A stretch of DNA of 64,000 bases from Actinomycetota bacterium (GCA_018268675.1 JAFDWB010000086.1:36463-100462), one strand, 5' to 3'; positions 52,086-63,371 are shown, numbered from the stretch's first letter. Translations and numbers: made by a program. Notes: generated by a model from the letters alone, not told the origin.

Positions 52086-52709
52086 TCACAGGCGGCGCGT
52101 GAAGGTGAGCGCCACGACACGTTTCGCGCCGGCTTCTCGGAGGGCCATCGCGCAGGACGTCAGCGTGGCGCCGGTCGTCAGCACGTCGTCGACCAGGAGG
52201 ACGCTACGCGGGGCTTCGCCGATCGCCTCGATCCGCGGGGCGCGGGCGATGCGCTCGGCCCGGGTCCGGCCCACCTGGTGGCCCAGACCTCGGCGGGCCA
52301 GACAAGACACCAGATCGGTCTCGAGCTGTGCGGCCAGCGCCGCCGCCAGCTCGCCGGCCGGGTCGAAGCCTCGGTGACGCAGGCGGGACGGGGCCGCGGG
52401 GACCGAGACGACCGCGCCGCCGAGCAGGTGGCCGGGCGCCAACCAGTGCATCCGGTCGGCCATCAGCCCCGCCACCGGCAGGAGGCGCCTGAACTTCAGC
52501 GCGCCGACGAGGGACCGGGCGACGCCGTCGTGCGGGGCCGATGACCAGGCGCGGTCGACGCCCTGGGGCCCGCGCGCGAGGATCGGCGTCGCCGCGCCGA
52601 GGCTGCGCGAGCAACGGGTGCAGAGCACCGCCTCCGCCCGGCATCCCCTCCCGCACGCGACGCAGAGCGGCGGGGCGACGAGGGTGGAGGCGACCTGGAG
52701 CACTCCCAT
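52086..52709 (-). CDS. ComF-family phosphoribosyltransferase-like protein
   Basis: The 207-residue protein has an N-terminal zinc ribbon (CVACGRGCRAEAVLCTRCSRSLG, two CxxC pairs) and a PRTase domain with VVSVPAAPSRLRHRGFDPAGELAAALA, HQVGRTRAERI and the PRPP-binding loop SVLLVDDVLTTGATL. ComFC proteins take part in DNA uptake or related single-strand handling. It is alone on its strand, 96 bp after the sugar-nucleotide operon. Confidence 0.9.
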   Translation of the reverse strand: MGVLQVASTLVAPPLCVACGRGCRAEAVLCTRCSRSLGAATPILARGPQGVDRAWSSAPHDGVARSLVGALKFRRLLPVAGLMADRMHWLAPGHLLGGAVVSVPAAPSRLRHRGFDPAGELAAALAAQLETDLVSCLARRGLGHQVGRTRAERIARAPRIEAIGEAPRSVLLVDDVLTTGATLTSCAMALREAGAKRVVALTFTRRL

Positions 52710-52730
52710 GCCCCGAGCCTGGCCGGGAAA

Positions 52731-52762
52731 AGCGCACCCGTGGCGCGCAGGAAGTCAATTCT
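52731..52762. repeat. Short hairpin plus GTCAATTC box, second copy of 6469
   Basis: GCGCACCCGTGGCGCGC followed by AGTCAATTC closely resembles 6469-6502. It lies just upstream of comF (minus strand). Role unknown. Confidence 0.4.
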
Positions 52763-52805
52763 TCGCCACGCCTCAGCGCCGACTCTCCGGCCGAGCCGGA
52801 GGCGG

Positions 52806-53810
52806 CTACGGGCGGGCGCCGAGGATGGCGCCGATCAGGACGGACCGGGCGGGGAGCTCGGCGCCGGGGAGGACGATCACGTCGCGCAGGCGGCTGCCCG
52901 GCCCGATGCGGGCACCGTCGCCGATCACCGCCGGGCCGTCGATCCGCACGTCCTCGCCGATCTCGCACCCGGGGCCGAGCAGGACCGGCCCGCGGAGCTC
53001 CCCCTCGTCCCCCTCCGGCGCGCCGCTGCGGAAGCCGTCGACGATCTCGCCGACCTGCTCGACCCGCACCGCCCCATTGAGGGCGTCGTAGGTCGATTCG
53101 CGGAGCTCCGCCAGATTGCCGATGTCGTTCCAGTAGGCGTCGATCTCGTGCGAGTAGAACGGCACGTCTGACTCCAGCAGGCGCGGGAAGACATCCATCG
53201 CCCAGTCGGCGAAGCCCTCGGGGTCGTCCTCCCCCGCGGCCTTGCTCGTCCCCGGCGCCGGGAAGAAGTCGAAGATCTCGCGCCGGAACATGTAGATGCC
53301 GCAGTTGGCGAGGTCGGAGAGCGCTTCGCTCGGCTCCGGCTTCTCCTGGAAGCCACCGATCCGCCCCTGCGAGTCGGTGATCGCAACCCCGAACTGGGTC
53401 GTGTCCTCGACCCGCTTGGTCGCCAGGGTGGCGATTCCGTCGTGGCTTTCGTGGTACTCGCGCATCGCGGTCAGGTCGATGTCGGTGAGCGCGTCGCCGG
53501 AGATCACGAGGAAGTCCTCGCCGAGGAACTGGGCGGCGTTCCGCACCCCGCCCGAGGTGCCGAGCAACGCCTCCTCGAAGCTATAGGTCAGCTCCACCCC
53601 GCACCCCGAGCCGTCGCCGAAGTGCTCGGTGATCAGGTCCGGGAACCAGTGCAGGTTGGCGATCGTCTCGGTGAAGCCGTGGCGGGCGAGCAGGCGCAGG
53701 ATGTGCTCCATCACCGGTCGGTTCAGCACCGGCACCATCGGCTTCGGCAGGTCGAAGGTGATCGGCCGCAGCCGGGTGCCGAGCCCCGCGGCCAGGACCA
53801 TCGCCCTCAT
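52806..53810 (-). CDS. Sugar-phosphate nucleotidyltransferase (ManC/GCD1-like)
   Basis: The 334-residue enzyme has the nucleotidyltransferase start VLAAGLGTRLRPITFDLPKPMVPVLNRPVMEHIL, metal/sugar motifs EEALLGTSGGVRNA and VISGDALTDID, GGFQEKPEP and IDAYWNDIGNL. The last ~90 residues form left-handed beta-helix repeats (GPGCEIGEDVRIDGPAVIGDGARIGPG). It probably makes GDP-mannose or another NDP-sugar. ATG 53810 overlaps the isomerase gene stop (ATGA). Confidence 0.88.
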   Translation of the reverse strand: MRAMVLAAGLGTRLRPITFDLPKPMVPVLNRPVMEHILRLLARHGFTETIANLHWFPDLITEHFGDGSGCGVELTYSFEEALLGTSGGVRNAAQFLGEDFLVISGDALTDIDLTAMREYHESHDGIATLATKRVEDTTQFGVAITDSQGRIGGFQEKPEPSEALSDLANCGIYMFRREIFDFFPAPGTSKAAGEDDPEGFADWAMDVFPRLLESDVPFYSHEIDAYWNDIGNLAELRESTYDALNGAVRVEQVGEIVDGFRSGAPEGDEGELRGPVLLGPGCEIGEDVRIDGPAVIGDGARIGPGSRLRDVIVLPGAELPARSVLIGAILGARP

Positions 53811-54781
53811 CCCATCGCCTCCTTGAAGCGCTCGATCCCCTCCACCGGGAGCGGGTCGATGCCGCGCAGGGCGGCCAGCTCGAGCGAGACGAGGTCGCCC
53901 AGCATCACCGCCCACAGCATCCGCTCGAGGCGCGTCTCCCCCGCCGTCTCGACCCGCGCCACGGCCGTCGCGGCCGGCTCGACCGCGGCCGCGGTCAGCT
54001 CGAAGCGCCGCGCCACCCGCGGGTGCTGGTCGCGGTCCTCGAGGAAGATCGCCGCCGCCCGCTCCCCCCCTGGGGCGCTCCAGCCGAGCAGCTCGTTGTG
54101 GTCGGCCTCCGGCAGCTCGCCCCACCACGCGGGGGACTTCGCGTTCTCGTTGACCTGCGTCTTCCACCGGCGCGCCACCGGCGCGGTCAGGTCGGAGCCG
54201 TAGACGACCGGCACGGCGTCGCCGACCAGCGCGGCGATCTCACGCGCCTGCCGGCGCATCGAGTCGCTCCGCTCGGCGAGGAAGGCGGCGGCCGCGTCGA
54301 TCTCGGTGTGGAGGCGCGGCGCCACCCCGGCCAGCCAGGCGACCTCGGCGGCGACCACCACCATGTAGGCGACCGCGGCGCGCGGCTGGAAGATCCCCGG
54401 CAGGCCGATCACCGGCACGTCGGTCTCCCGCGCCCGGTCCACCAGGGCCCCGCCGGTGCTCGCGACGAGGCGCCTCGCCCCGAGCGCCTCCGCGGCCGCG
54501 AAGCAAGCGAGCGTCTCCTCGGTCCCGCCCGAGTAGCTCGAGCAGAGCACCGTCCACTCCGGCGTCGCCCAGCTCGGCAGCGCGTACCCGCGCACGGTGA
54601 GGACGGGCGCGGTCAGCCGGTCGCCGATCGCCGCCGCGGCGAGGTCGCCGCCGATCGCCGAGCCGCCCATCCCGCAGACGAAGAGGCCCGCCGCCGGCTC
54701 CGCCTGCTCGAGGCGGGCCGATTCGATCCGCCAGAGCGCGTCGCGGAGCTGGTCGGGGATGCCGAGGACGTCGTCGATCAT
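53807..54781 (-). CDS. SIS-domain glucose/mannose-6-phosphate isomerase
   Basis: The 324-residue protein has two SIS domains, with CGMGGSAIGGDLAAAAI and SSYSGGTEETLAC (phosphosugar binding) and the C-terminal part with WKTQVNENAKSPAWWGELPEADHNELLGW, the signature of bifunctional phosphoglucose/phosphomannose isomerases (TIGR02128 type). It supplies mannose-6-phosphate for the neighbouring nucleotidyltransferase, though a mutase is not in the window. Its ATG overlaps the preceding gene stop (ATGA). Confidence 0.88.
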   Translation of the reverse strand: MIDDVLGIPDQLRDALWRIESARLEQAEPAAGLFVCGMGGSAIGGDLAAAAIGDRLTAPVLTVRGYALPSWATPEWTVLCSSYSGGTEETLACFAAAEALGARRLVASTGGALVDRARETDVPVIGLPGIFQPRAAVAYMVVVAAEVAWLAGVAPRLHTEIDAAAAFLAERSDSMRRQAREIAALVGDAVPVVYGSDLTAPVARRWKTQVNENAKSPAWWGELPEADHNELLGWSAPGGERAAAIFLEDRDQHPRVARRFELTAAAVEPAATAVARVETAGETRLERMLWAVMLGDLVSLELAALRGIDPLPVEGIERFKEAMG

Positions 54782-55752
54782 CGCTGGGCCGGAACCCTTT
54801 CATTCTCGGCGACGATCGCGTCGTCCACCCGCGCCCCGGGCTCGACCACGGCGCCGGGCGCCAGGATCGAGCCGCTCACCCGCGCTCCCGCGCCGACCGT
54901 GGAGCCGGCGAGCAGGACCGAGTCGGCTACCTCCGCGTCCTCCCCGACCGAGCACCGGGCCGCGACGACCGCCCGTGGCCCGACCCGCGCCGAGTCCGCC
55001 ACCGCGCTGTCGGCGCCGAGGAAGAGCCCCGGCGCCGTCGCCCGCACCTCCGTCTCCACCCGCCCCTCGAGGATGTCCCAGGTCGCCTGCAGATAACGCT
55101 CGTGGGTGCCGATGTCCATCCAGTACCCGTCCAGGCGCAGCGCGCACAACCCGTCGCCGACCAGCCGCGGGAACACTTCGGTCTCGATCGAGACCTTGCG
55201 CCCGGGGGGGATCAGGTCGAGGACCGAGCGCTCCAGCACGTAGGCGCCCGCGCTGATCTCGCCTGGCACCGCCTCGCCGGTCTTCTCGGTGAAGGCGAGC
55301 ACCGCCCCCGCCGCGTCGCAGGCGACCAGGCCGAAGGTGGAGGAGTCCTCGACCCCGTAGATGCCGAGCGTCGCCCGCGCCCCGCGCCGCTCGTGCGCCC
55401 GCAGCAGCGCGCTCAGGTCGAGATCGGTGAGGACGTCGCCGTTCAGGGTCAGAAAGCGGTCCTCGAGCCGGTCGCCGATCGCTTCCGCGGCGAAGCGGAT
55501 CGCGCCCGCGGTGCCGCGCAGCTCCGGCTCGACCACATAGGTGAGCGCGACCCCCTCGTGTTCGCCGTCCCCCAGCGCCTCGCGCAGCCGATCGGGGAGG
55601 AACCCGCAGGCGAGCACGACCTCGGTCACCCCGTGCGCCCCCAACCACTCGACCATGTAGGCGAGGAAGGGGCGGTCGACCAGCGTCAGGGCGGGCTTCG
55701 GGACGTTGTCGGTGAGCGGGCGCAGGCGCGTGCCCTCGCCCCCCACTAGCAC
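54778..55752 (-). CDS. NDP-sugar synthase (second nucleotidyltransferase)
   Basis: The 324-residue protein has VGGEGTRLRPLTDNVPKPALTLVDRPFLAYMVEWL, ELRGTAGAIRFAAEAIG, LNGDVLTDLDL, AFTEKTGE and DGYWMDIGTHERYLQA. A C-terminal hexapeptide-type region follows. It is a paralogue of the gene at 52806. The start is unclear: GTG 55752 loses part of the first beta strand, which reads IQAIVLVGG. The frame upstream offers only ATC (55764) or ATA before the stop of the dehydrogenase gene, so an ATC start is possible. Confidence 0.85.
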   Translation of the reverse strand: MLVGGEGTRLRPLTDNVPKPALTLVDRPFLAYMVEWLGAHGVTEVVLACGFLPDRLREALGDGEHEGVALTYVVEPELRGTAGAIRFAAEAIGDRLEDRFLTLNGDVLTDLDLSALLRAHERRGARATLGIYGVEDSSTFGLVACDAAGAVLAFTEKTGEAVPGEISAGAYVLERSVLDLIPPGRKVSIETEVFPRLVGDGLCALRLDGYWMDIGTHERYLQATWDILEGRVETEVRATAPGLFLGADSAVADSARVGPRAVVAARCSVGEDAEVADSVLLAGSTVGAGARVSGSILAPGAVVEPGARVDDAIVAENERVPAQR

Positions 55753-55773
55753 TATGGCCTGGATGGCGGTCCC

Positions 55774-57087
55774 CTAGGAGACCTTCGTGGGGGCGGGGCG
55801 CGCCTGCCGCCCGATGCCCTCGTATTCGAAGCCCGCCGCGGCCATCGCCGTCGGATCGAGGAAGTTGCGACCGTCGACGATCAGCGGCCGCGCCATCTTC
55901 TCCGCGGCGGCGGCCCAGTCGAGATCGCGGAACTCGCCCCACTCGGTGACCAGGACCGCGGCGTCGGCGCCCTCGAGCGCGGCGATCGCCGAGTCGGCCA
56001 TCTCGACCGAGGTCAGCATCGGGCTCGCCCGCTCGACCGCCACCGGGTCGTAGGCGACCACCTCGGCGCCCTCGCCCTGGAGCCGCGCCGAGAGCACCAG
56101 GCTCGAGGCCTCGCGCATGTCGTCGGTGTCCGGCTTGAAGGCGAGCCCGAGCAGCGCGATCCGCTTGCCGATCAGCGAGCCGAGATGCTTCTCCAGCTTG
56201 CCCACCACCCGCCGCTTCTGCAGCTCGTTCACCTCGATCACCGAGGTCAGCAGCTGGAAGTGGTACCCGGTGTTGCCCGCCAGCATCTTCAGCGCCGAGA
56301 CGTCCTTGGGGAAGCAGGAGCCGCCGTAGCCGATCCCGGCACGCAGGAAGGAGGAGCCGATCCGCGTGTCGGCGCCCATGCCGCGGGCGACCTCGCCGAC
56401 GTCGGCGCCGACCTCCTCGCAGACGTTGGCGATCTCGTTGATGAAGGAGATCTTGGTCGCCAGGAAGGCGTTCGAGGCGAGCTTGATCATCTCGGCGCTG
56501 GCGACGTCGGTGCGCAGGATCTCGCCCTCCTCGCCGAGCGGCGCGTAGAGAGCGGCGACCGCGTCGGCCGCCTCCTCGTCGCCGGCGTCGGCGCCGACCA
56601 CGACCCGGTCGGGGTGCATGAAGTCGGCGACCGCGGTCCCCTCCTTGAGGAACTCGGGACAGGAGACGTAGGAGAGGCCGGGACGGTCGCGGCGGATCGA
56701 CTCGCCGGTGCCGGCCGGCACCGTGCTCTTCATCACCAGCACGTGCCCGGAGTCCTCACCGAGCTCGGCGACCACGGCGCGCACCCGCGAGAGGTCGGCG
56801 TCGCCGGAGTAGGTCGGCGGCGTGTCGACGCAGGTGAAGAGCAGGCGAGCGCCCTCGAGCAGCTCCTCCATCGAGGTGGTGAAGGTGATCCGCTCGGCGT
56901 TGCGATGGATCATCTCGGTCAGCCCCGGCTCGTGGATCGCGACGTCGCCGCGGGTGAGCGCCTCGACCTTCTCGGGGACGATGTCGCGGGCGATCACCCG
57001 GTGCCCGAGCTCGGCGAAGCAGGCGGCGGTCACCAGCCCGACCCAGCCGACCCCGATCACCCCGACAGCCTCGCCTCTCTCGCTCAT
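55774..57087 (-). CDS. UDP-glucose/GDP-mannose dehydrogenase family
   Basis: The 437-residue enzyme has an NAD site (VGVIGVGWVGLVTAACFAELGH), KSTVPAGTGESI, the central domain (VASAEMIKLASNAFLATKISFINEIANVCE), the catalytic Cys in GIGYGGSCFPKDVSAL and the C-terminal domain IALLGLAFKPDTDDMREASSL. It oxidises a UDP- or GDP-hexose to the uronic acid. UDP-glucose is the usual substrate, but GDP-mannose fits the neighbouring mannose genes. The ATG overlaps the LCP stop (ATGA). Confidence 0.92.
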   Translation of the reverse strand: MSERGEAVGVIGVGWVGLVTAACFAELGHRVIARDIVPEKVEALTRGDVAIHEPGLTEMIHRNAERITFTTSMEELLEGARLLFTCVDTPPTYSGDADLSRVRAVVAELGEDSGHVLVMKSTVPAGTGESIRRDRPGLSYVSCPEFLKEGTAVADFMHPDRVVVGADAGDEEAADAVAALYAPLGEEGEILRTDVASAEMIKLASNAFLATKISFINEIANVCEEVGADVGEVARGMGADTRIGSSFLRAGIGYGGSCFPKDVSALKMLAGNTGYHFQLLTSVIEVNELQKRRVVGKLEKHLGSLIGKRIALLGLAFKPDTDDMREASSLVLSARLQGEGAEVVAYDPVAVERASPMLTSVEMADSAIAALEGADAAVLVTEWGEFRDLDWAAAAEKMARPLIVDGRNFLDPTAMAAAGFEYEGIGRQARPAPTKVS

Positions 57088-58766
57088 TCCTTCTTGCTTC
57101 CCTTCTTGGCAGTTTTCTTCTTCTTCGGCAGCATCACACGGCAGGACTCGGCCACCCCCAACATCTGCTTGTTGGTCAACGACTGTTGGAGGCTGTTGGA
57201 GATCCAGTAGGTGTTCGTGCCGCGGTGCCAGGCGACCAGCTTGATCTTGCCGCTGTCGGTGTAGATCAGGTATTCGCGCCCACCTGACTTCACCGTTTCG
57301 GTCGGGGTGTCGAGGATCGGCGGGTTTTCCCAGCCTTGGAGCCCTTGCACCCCGAAGTAGGTGGGTTCGTATTCGGGCTGGTAGATCCCGATCATCCGAT
57401 AGGCGCCGTGGCGCTTCTTTTCCGGGTCACGCAGGTGGTAGACCCACGGGTTGACGATCTTTTCGTAGGGGTTGTCTTCCTGGTAGAAGGCTTCCGGGGG
57501 CAATCGGGTCGGGTAGAAGACCGGGAACGCGCCGCCGACGTGGCGGACCACCTTTTCCGCCATCAGCTGGCCCGCTTCCGACGCGGGGACCAGTTCGTCG
57601 GAGGCGGCCGAGTGGGCGTGTTCCTTCTTTTTCTTCTTCGGCTTGCTCTGCTGCTTTTCGCCGCCCTTGGACTTCGAGCCTTCGCCATTCTTCTTCTTCT
57701 TTTCCGGCTTCTTGACCGGCTTCTTTTCGGCGAACTTGTGGGCCTCGTAGCCTGCTTCGCCGAGGAATTCCTTCACCGCGTGGTGGATTTCGGGCGGGTT
57801 CGAGTAGACGAAGCTGGGCCCGAGTTCGGCCGGGAAGTGCACCTGGTTCACTTCGGCGTTCCGCAGTTCGAAGAGCAGGTCGAGCAGGGTGATCAGTTCG
57901 CTCGCTTCGTGGATGTCGGACGTCGTGTATTTGGCGAGGATGTCGATCAGGCCGTGGCTGTCGGTGACCAGTTCGATCGGCGAGATCTGGTGGCGCACCT
58001 GGCTGAGGAAGCTCTGCTGGCGGGCCGAGCGGACGATGTCGGTGTCGGTGTGCCGGTAGCGCACGTACTCCAGCGCTTTTTTGCCGCAGAGTTTCTGGTA
58101 CCCGGGCGTGATGTTGATTTCCGAATACTGTTCTTCGGGCGGCACGCCGACGTTCGAGTGGTAGTAGCGGCGGTCGATGTCGGTGTAGACGCAGCCGATC
58201 GCGTCGACGGCGCGGACGAAGCCGAGGAAGTCGATGTTGACGATGTGGGTGGGTTCCAGCCCGGTCATTTCCTTGACCACCTGCGCGGCCAGTTTCGGGC
58301 CGCCCGCGGAGTAGGCGGCGTTGAACTTCGCCGTGCCGACGCCGGGGATTTCGGTCTTCAGGTCGCGCGGGATCGACATCACCGAGATCAGGTTCTGTTC
58401 CGCGTCGAGCCGCAGCAGGATCGTGGTGTCGGAGCGGCCATGTTCGCCTTCTTCGCCGCTCGCGCGTTTGTCGGAGCCGAAGATGAGGATCGTCTGCGGT
58501 TCGCCGCCGTGGACGTGCTTGAGCTCCCCTTCCACTTCCTTGGAGAGGTGCTTGTTTTCCTTGGTGCCGATCGCTTCCGCGATCGAGTTGATGTACAGCA
58601 GGATCGCCGAGGAGGTGGCGGCGGCGGTGACGGCGACGATGATCACGCCGGCGAGGCTGAAGCGCCACCAGTAGCGCTTCTTCTTCGGCGGCGGCGTGCC
58701 ATCGCCCTCGGGAGGCGGCTTGCGACCCGAGTAGCCGCCGTAGGTGGGCGGCGGCGTGCTACTCAT
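57084..58766 (-). CDS. LCP (LytR-CpsA-Psr) family cell-wall ligase
   Basis: The 560-residue protein has a short proline-rich cytoplasmic start, one membrane helix (about residues 37-60) and the LCP domain with its arginine and aspartate motifs: ILIFGSDKRA, GRSDTTILLRLD, SVMSIPRDLKTEIPG and YVRYRHTDTDIVRSARQQSFL. A Lys/Ser/Gly-rich linker (about residues 350-395, KKPEKKKKNGEG and on) leads to a C-terminal domain of ~160 residues. LCP enzymes attach polymers to peptidoglycan, so it should transfer the polysaccharide built by the sugar operon (inference). Confidence 0.92.
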   Translation of the reverse strand: MSSTPPPTYGGYSGRKPPPEGDGTPPPKKKRYWWRFSLAGVIIVAVTAAATSSAILLYINSIAEAIGTKENKHLSKEVEGELKHVHGGEPQTILIFGSDKRASGEEGEHGRSDTTILLRLDAEQNLISVMSIPRDLKTEIPGVGTAKFNAAYSAGGPKLAAQVVKEMTGLEPTHIVNIDFLGFVRAVDAIGCVYTDIDRRYYHSNVGVPPEEQYSEINITPGYQKLCGKKALEYVRYRHTDTDIVRSARQQSFLSQVRHQISPIELVTDSHGLIDILAKYTTSDIHEASELITLLDLLFELRNAEVNQVHFPAELGPSFVYSNPPEIHHAVKEFLGEAGYEAHKFAEKKPVKKPEKKKKNGEGSKSKGGEKQQSKPKKKKKEHAHSAASDELVPASEAGQLMAEKVVRHVGGAFPVFYPTRLPPEAFYQEDNPYEKIVNPWVYHLRDPEKKRHGAYRMIGIYQPEYEPTYFGVQGLQGWENPPILDTPTETVKSGGREYLIYTDSGKIKLVAWHRGTNTYWISNSLQQSLTNKQMLGVAESCRVMLPKKKKTAKKGSKKE

Positions 58767-59856
58767 CGAGCCGCTCCGGGATCGCCCGCAGGAAGGACTC
58801 GAGCGCCTGCCGGTAGCCCTCGAGCGAGGCGACCGAGACCCACTCCGCCGGGCCGTGGTGTCCGGCGCCGACCGGGCCGAACTCGACCGCCGGCACGCCG
58901 GCGCGCAGGAAGGAGACCGCGTCCGAGGCGCCGTCGCGCCCGACGCTCATCGTCTCGCCGTTGCCGTGGGTCGCCGCCGCCTCGCGCAGGCCTAGGACGA
59001 AGGGCGAGTCGCGGTCCACCGTCGCCGGCGGGCGCACCATCAGCGGCGCCACCGAGACACCGGGCATCGCCCGGATCTCGTCGAGCAGGGCGGCCGGATC
59101 CTGGCCGGGCAGGTAGCGGATGTCGACGTCGATGACGCATCGGTCAGGCACCTTGTTCAGAGCGTCGCCGCCCCAGATCCGCCCCAGGTTTATCGACGGA
59201 CGGTCGAACAACTCCGAACTCTGTCTCGCAAACGGTAGCGACTCGATACTCCGGAAAACGTCGATCGCGCCCAGAACCGCGTTGTCGCCGAGCCAGGGCG
59301 TGGCCCCGTGGGCGGCTGTCCCGGCCACCTCGAGGCGCAGCGCCAGCACTCCCTTGGCCTCGACGCCGATGTGCAGGTCGGTCGGCTCGCCGGTGATCGC
59401 GAAATCGCCGACGAAGCCGCTGTCGACCAGCCGGTCGCAGCCGCGGTCCTCCCCCTCCTCGGACTCCTCGTCGCCGACGATCCCCAGCCGCACCCGCACC
59501 CGGTCCTGCTCCCGCAGTGCCGCGACCACGACCATCATCGCCGCGATCGCCCCCTTCATGTCGTAGGCGCCCCGCCCGTACAGCCGATCGCCTTCCAGCC
59601 GTGGCTCGAACTGCTCGGCGTGCGCCGGAACCACGTCGATGTGCCCCTCGAGCACCACCGTCGGCGCCCCCTCCGGCCCCACCTCCGCCTTCACCACCGG
59701 CAGCCCGCGGACCTCGTCCCGCGTCGCCTCGATGTCGCGGGCCTCGAGCCACGCTTCCACAAACCCCGCGCACTCGACGATGCTGCGCTGCTCGCAGGTT
59801 TCGTAGGCGATCAGGCGCTTGGCGAGGGTCAGGAGCTCAGATGTCGGGGAGTTCAT
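58759..59856 (-). CDS. M20-family metallopeptidase (ArgE/DapE-like)
   Basis: The 365-residue hydrolase has VLEGHIDVVPAH (first metal His and Asp), GRGAYDMKGAIAAMMVVVAAL, VGDEESEEGEDRG (catalytic Glu), the dimer domain and HHGPAEWV for the last metal ligand. It could be an acetylornithine deacetylase, a DapE or a peptidase; the substrate is open. ATG 59856 is chosen: an ATG 18 codons upstream would run into the inverted repeat at 59870. The 3' end overlaps the LCP start by 8 bp. Confidence 0.88.
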   Translation of the reverse strand: MNSPTSELLTLAKRLIAYETCEQRSIVECAGFVEAWLEARDIEATRDEVRGLPVVKAEVGPEGAPTVVLEGHIDVVPAHAEQFEPRLEGDRLYGRGAYDMKGAIAAMMVVVAALREQDRVRVRLGIVGDEESEEGEDRGCDRLVDSGFVGDFAITGEPTDLHIGVEAKGVLALRLEVAGTAAHGATPWLGDNAVLGAIDVFRSIESLPFARQSSELFDRPSINLGRIWGGDALNKVPDRCVIDVDIRYLPGQDPAALLDEIRAMPGVSVAPLMVRPPATVDRDSPFVLGLREAAATHGNGETMSVGRDGASDAVSFLRAGVPAVEFGPVGAGHHGPAEWVSVASLEGYRQALESFLRAIPERLDE

Positions 59857-59869
59857 GAGGCTGGCGAGG

Positions 59870-60016
59870 GAGGGGATCCGGTCGTCTCGTTCCGGAATTG
59901 ACTCGCGCACCCTTCGGGTGCGGCTCGGAATGATGCTGCGCCCCTATGGGGCGCAAATGAGAGATTGCATATCGCGCCTTCGGCCACATTCCGGAACGAG
60001 ACGACCGGATCCCCTC
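59870..60016 (+). repeat. Structured element 1: 29-bp arms around an 89-nt core
   Basis: The arms 59870-59898 and 59988-60016 are perfectly complementary (29 bp, ending in GGAAT / ATTCC). The core 59899-59987 folds as CGCACCC-TTC-GGGTGCG, then TGCGCCCC-TAT-GGGGCGCA, then a short GCC-TTC-GGC hairpin. A second copy, reversed, lies at 60306-60458. The arm sequences of the two copies are unrelated except for GGAAT. Not a known element to me. Confidence 0.8.
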
Positions 60017-60180
60017 CTCGGAGCGCGCTCCGGGGGATCCTCGCCGCCCGGTCGTCCCTACCCACCCAAAGCGCGGGAAAGGACGACCAGGCACCGGAGC
60101 CTCGGTCTCCCTTCCGAGCAGCCCCGAGCTCATTCCGCCGCTTCTTGCGCAGAAGCCGCAGACGATTCACAGCACCCCTC

Positions 60181-60231
60181 GGTTGACGGGCCGAAAACCG
60201 CCCTATATGACGGGTTTTCGGCCCATCAACC
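60181..60231. terminator. 19-nt-arm hairpin downstream of atpC
   Basis: Arms 60181-60199 (GGTTGACGGGCCGAAAACC) and 60213-60231 pair with one G.T-capable mismatch; the loop has CCTATATGAC. The loop resembles that of the hairpin at 28957 (GCGTATATG). It may terminate the ATP synthase transcript. Confidence 0.5.
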
Positions 60232-60305
60232 GGACGGGCGCACAGCGGTGTGACTGGGGACACCTTGGCCGGAGCCACGGCGTCAGCCGGCCGAGGCCGC
60301 GAGCC

Positions 60306-60458
60306 GGGCGGGGATGCCGGACTTGCCTCGGCGGAATGTCGCCGAGGGCGCGAAATGCAATCTGATCCCTGCGCGCCATAGGCGCGCAGCATCTTCCCGA
60401 GCCGCGACCGCAGGTCGCGCGAGCCAATTCCGCCGAGGCAAGTCGGGCATCCCCGCCC
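60306..60458 (-). repeat. Structured element 2: 32-nt arms around an 89-nt core, reversed copy
   Basis: Arms 60306-60337 and 60427-60458 match at 31 of 32 positions. The core 60338-60426, read on the minus strand, is 79% identical to that of element 1. Its hairpins are CGCGACC-TGC-GGTCGCG and TGCGCGCC-TAT-GGCGCGCA, with compensatory changes. The arms end in the same GGAAT / ATTCC, beyond which they are unrelated to those of element 1. Confidence 0.8.
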
Positions 60459-60499
60459 CCGCCGACGCCCAGAATCGAGCGAGCCCGCCGGGGCTCCGG

Positions 60500-60913
60500 T
60501 CATCCCTGGGCGATGCTGAGGAACGTCTCGGCGCGCTGTTTGTCTTTCACCGCGCGCGACCACTCGGCGGTGCCCGCCTCGCTCTCGGCGACGCGGCGTT
60601 CGGCGTCGGAGAGCTCCTCTTTGAGCGCCCCGGCGTCGAGATCCTCCGGCGGCACGGCTTCCTCGACCAGGACGCGAGCGACGTTGTCGAAGACCTGCAG
60701 CCAGCCGTGGGACTGCGCGTACCGCCTGGTCTCGGAGTCGGAGACGTGGAGGCGCAGCGTGGTCGGCTGCAGGGCGCCGAGCACCGGGGCGTGGTTGGCG
60801 AGGATGCCGATTTCGCCGACTTCGGTGCGGGTCGAGAGCTGGCGCACTTCGCCGCGGAAGACCTCCCCCTCGGGGGTGAGGACTTCGACCTCCAGCATGT
60901 GCTCGGCGGCCAC
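60500..60913 (-). CDS. atpC: ATP synthase epsilon subunit
   Basis: The 137-residue protein has the N-terminal beta-sandwich (LEVEVLTPEGEVFRGEVRQLSTRTEVGEIGILANHAPVLGAL) and the C-terminal helical hairpin (ALKEELSDAERRVAESEAGTAEWSRAVKDKQRAETFL). It is the inhibitory rotor-stalk subunit of F1. It follows atpD by 8 bp and ends the operon. Confidence 0.95.
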   Translation of the reverse strand: MAAEHMLEVEVLTPEGEVFRGEVRQLSTRTEVGEIGILANHAPVLGALQPTTLRLHVSDSETRRYAQSHGWLQVFDNVARVLVEEAVPPEDLDAGALKEELSDAERRVAESEAGTAEWSRAVKDKQRAETFLSIAQG

Positions 60914-60921
60914 TTCGTCCC

Positions 60922-63353
<2,432 letters not shown>

Positions 63354-63371
63354 GGTTCCGCTCCGGCGCGA

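Larger units (their letters stand above)
59857..60499. other. Gene-free region holding two opposed structured elements
   Basis: No gene is seen between the M20 gene and atpC. The region contains two large inverted-repeat elements (59870-60016 and 60306-60458) and a 19-nt hairpin (60181-60231). See those entries. Confidence 0.75.
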
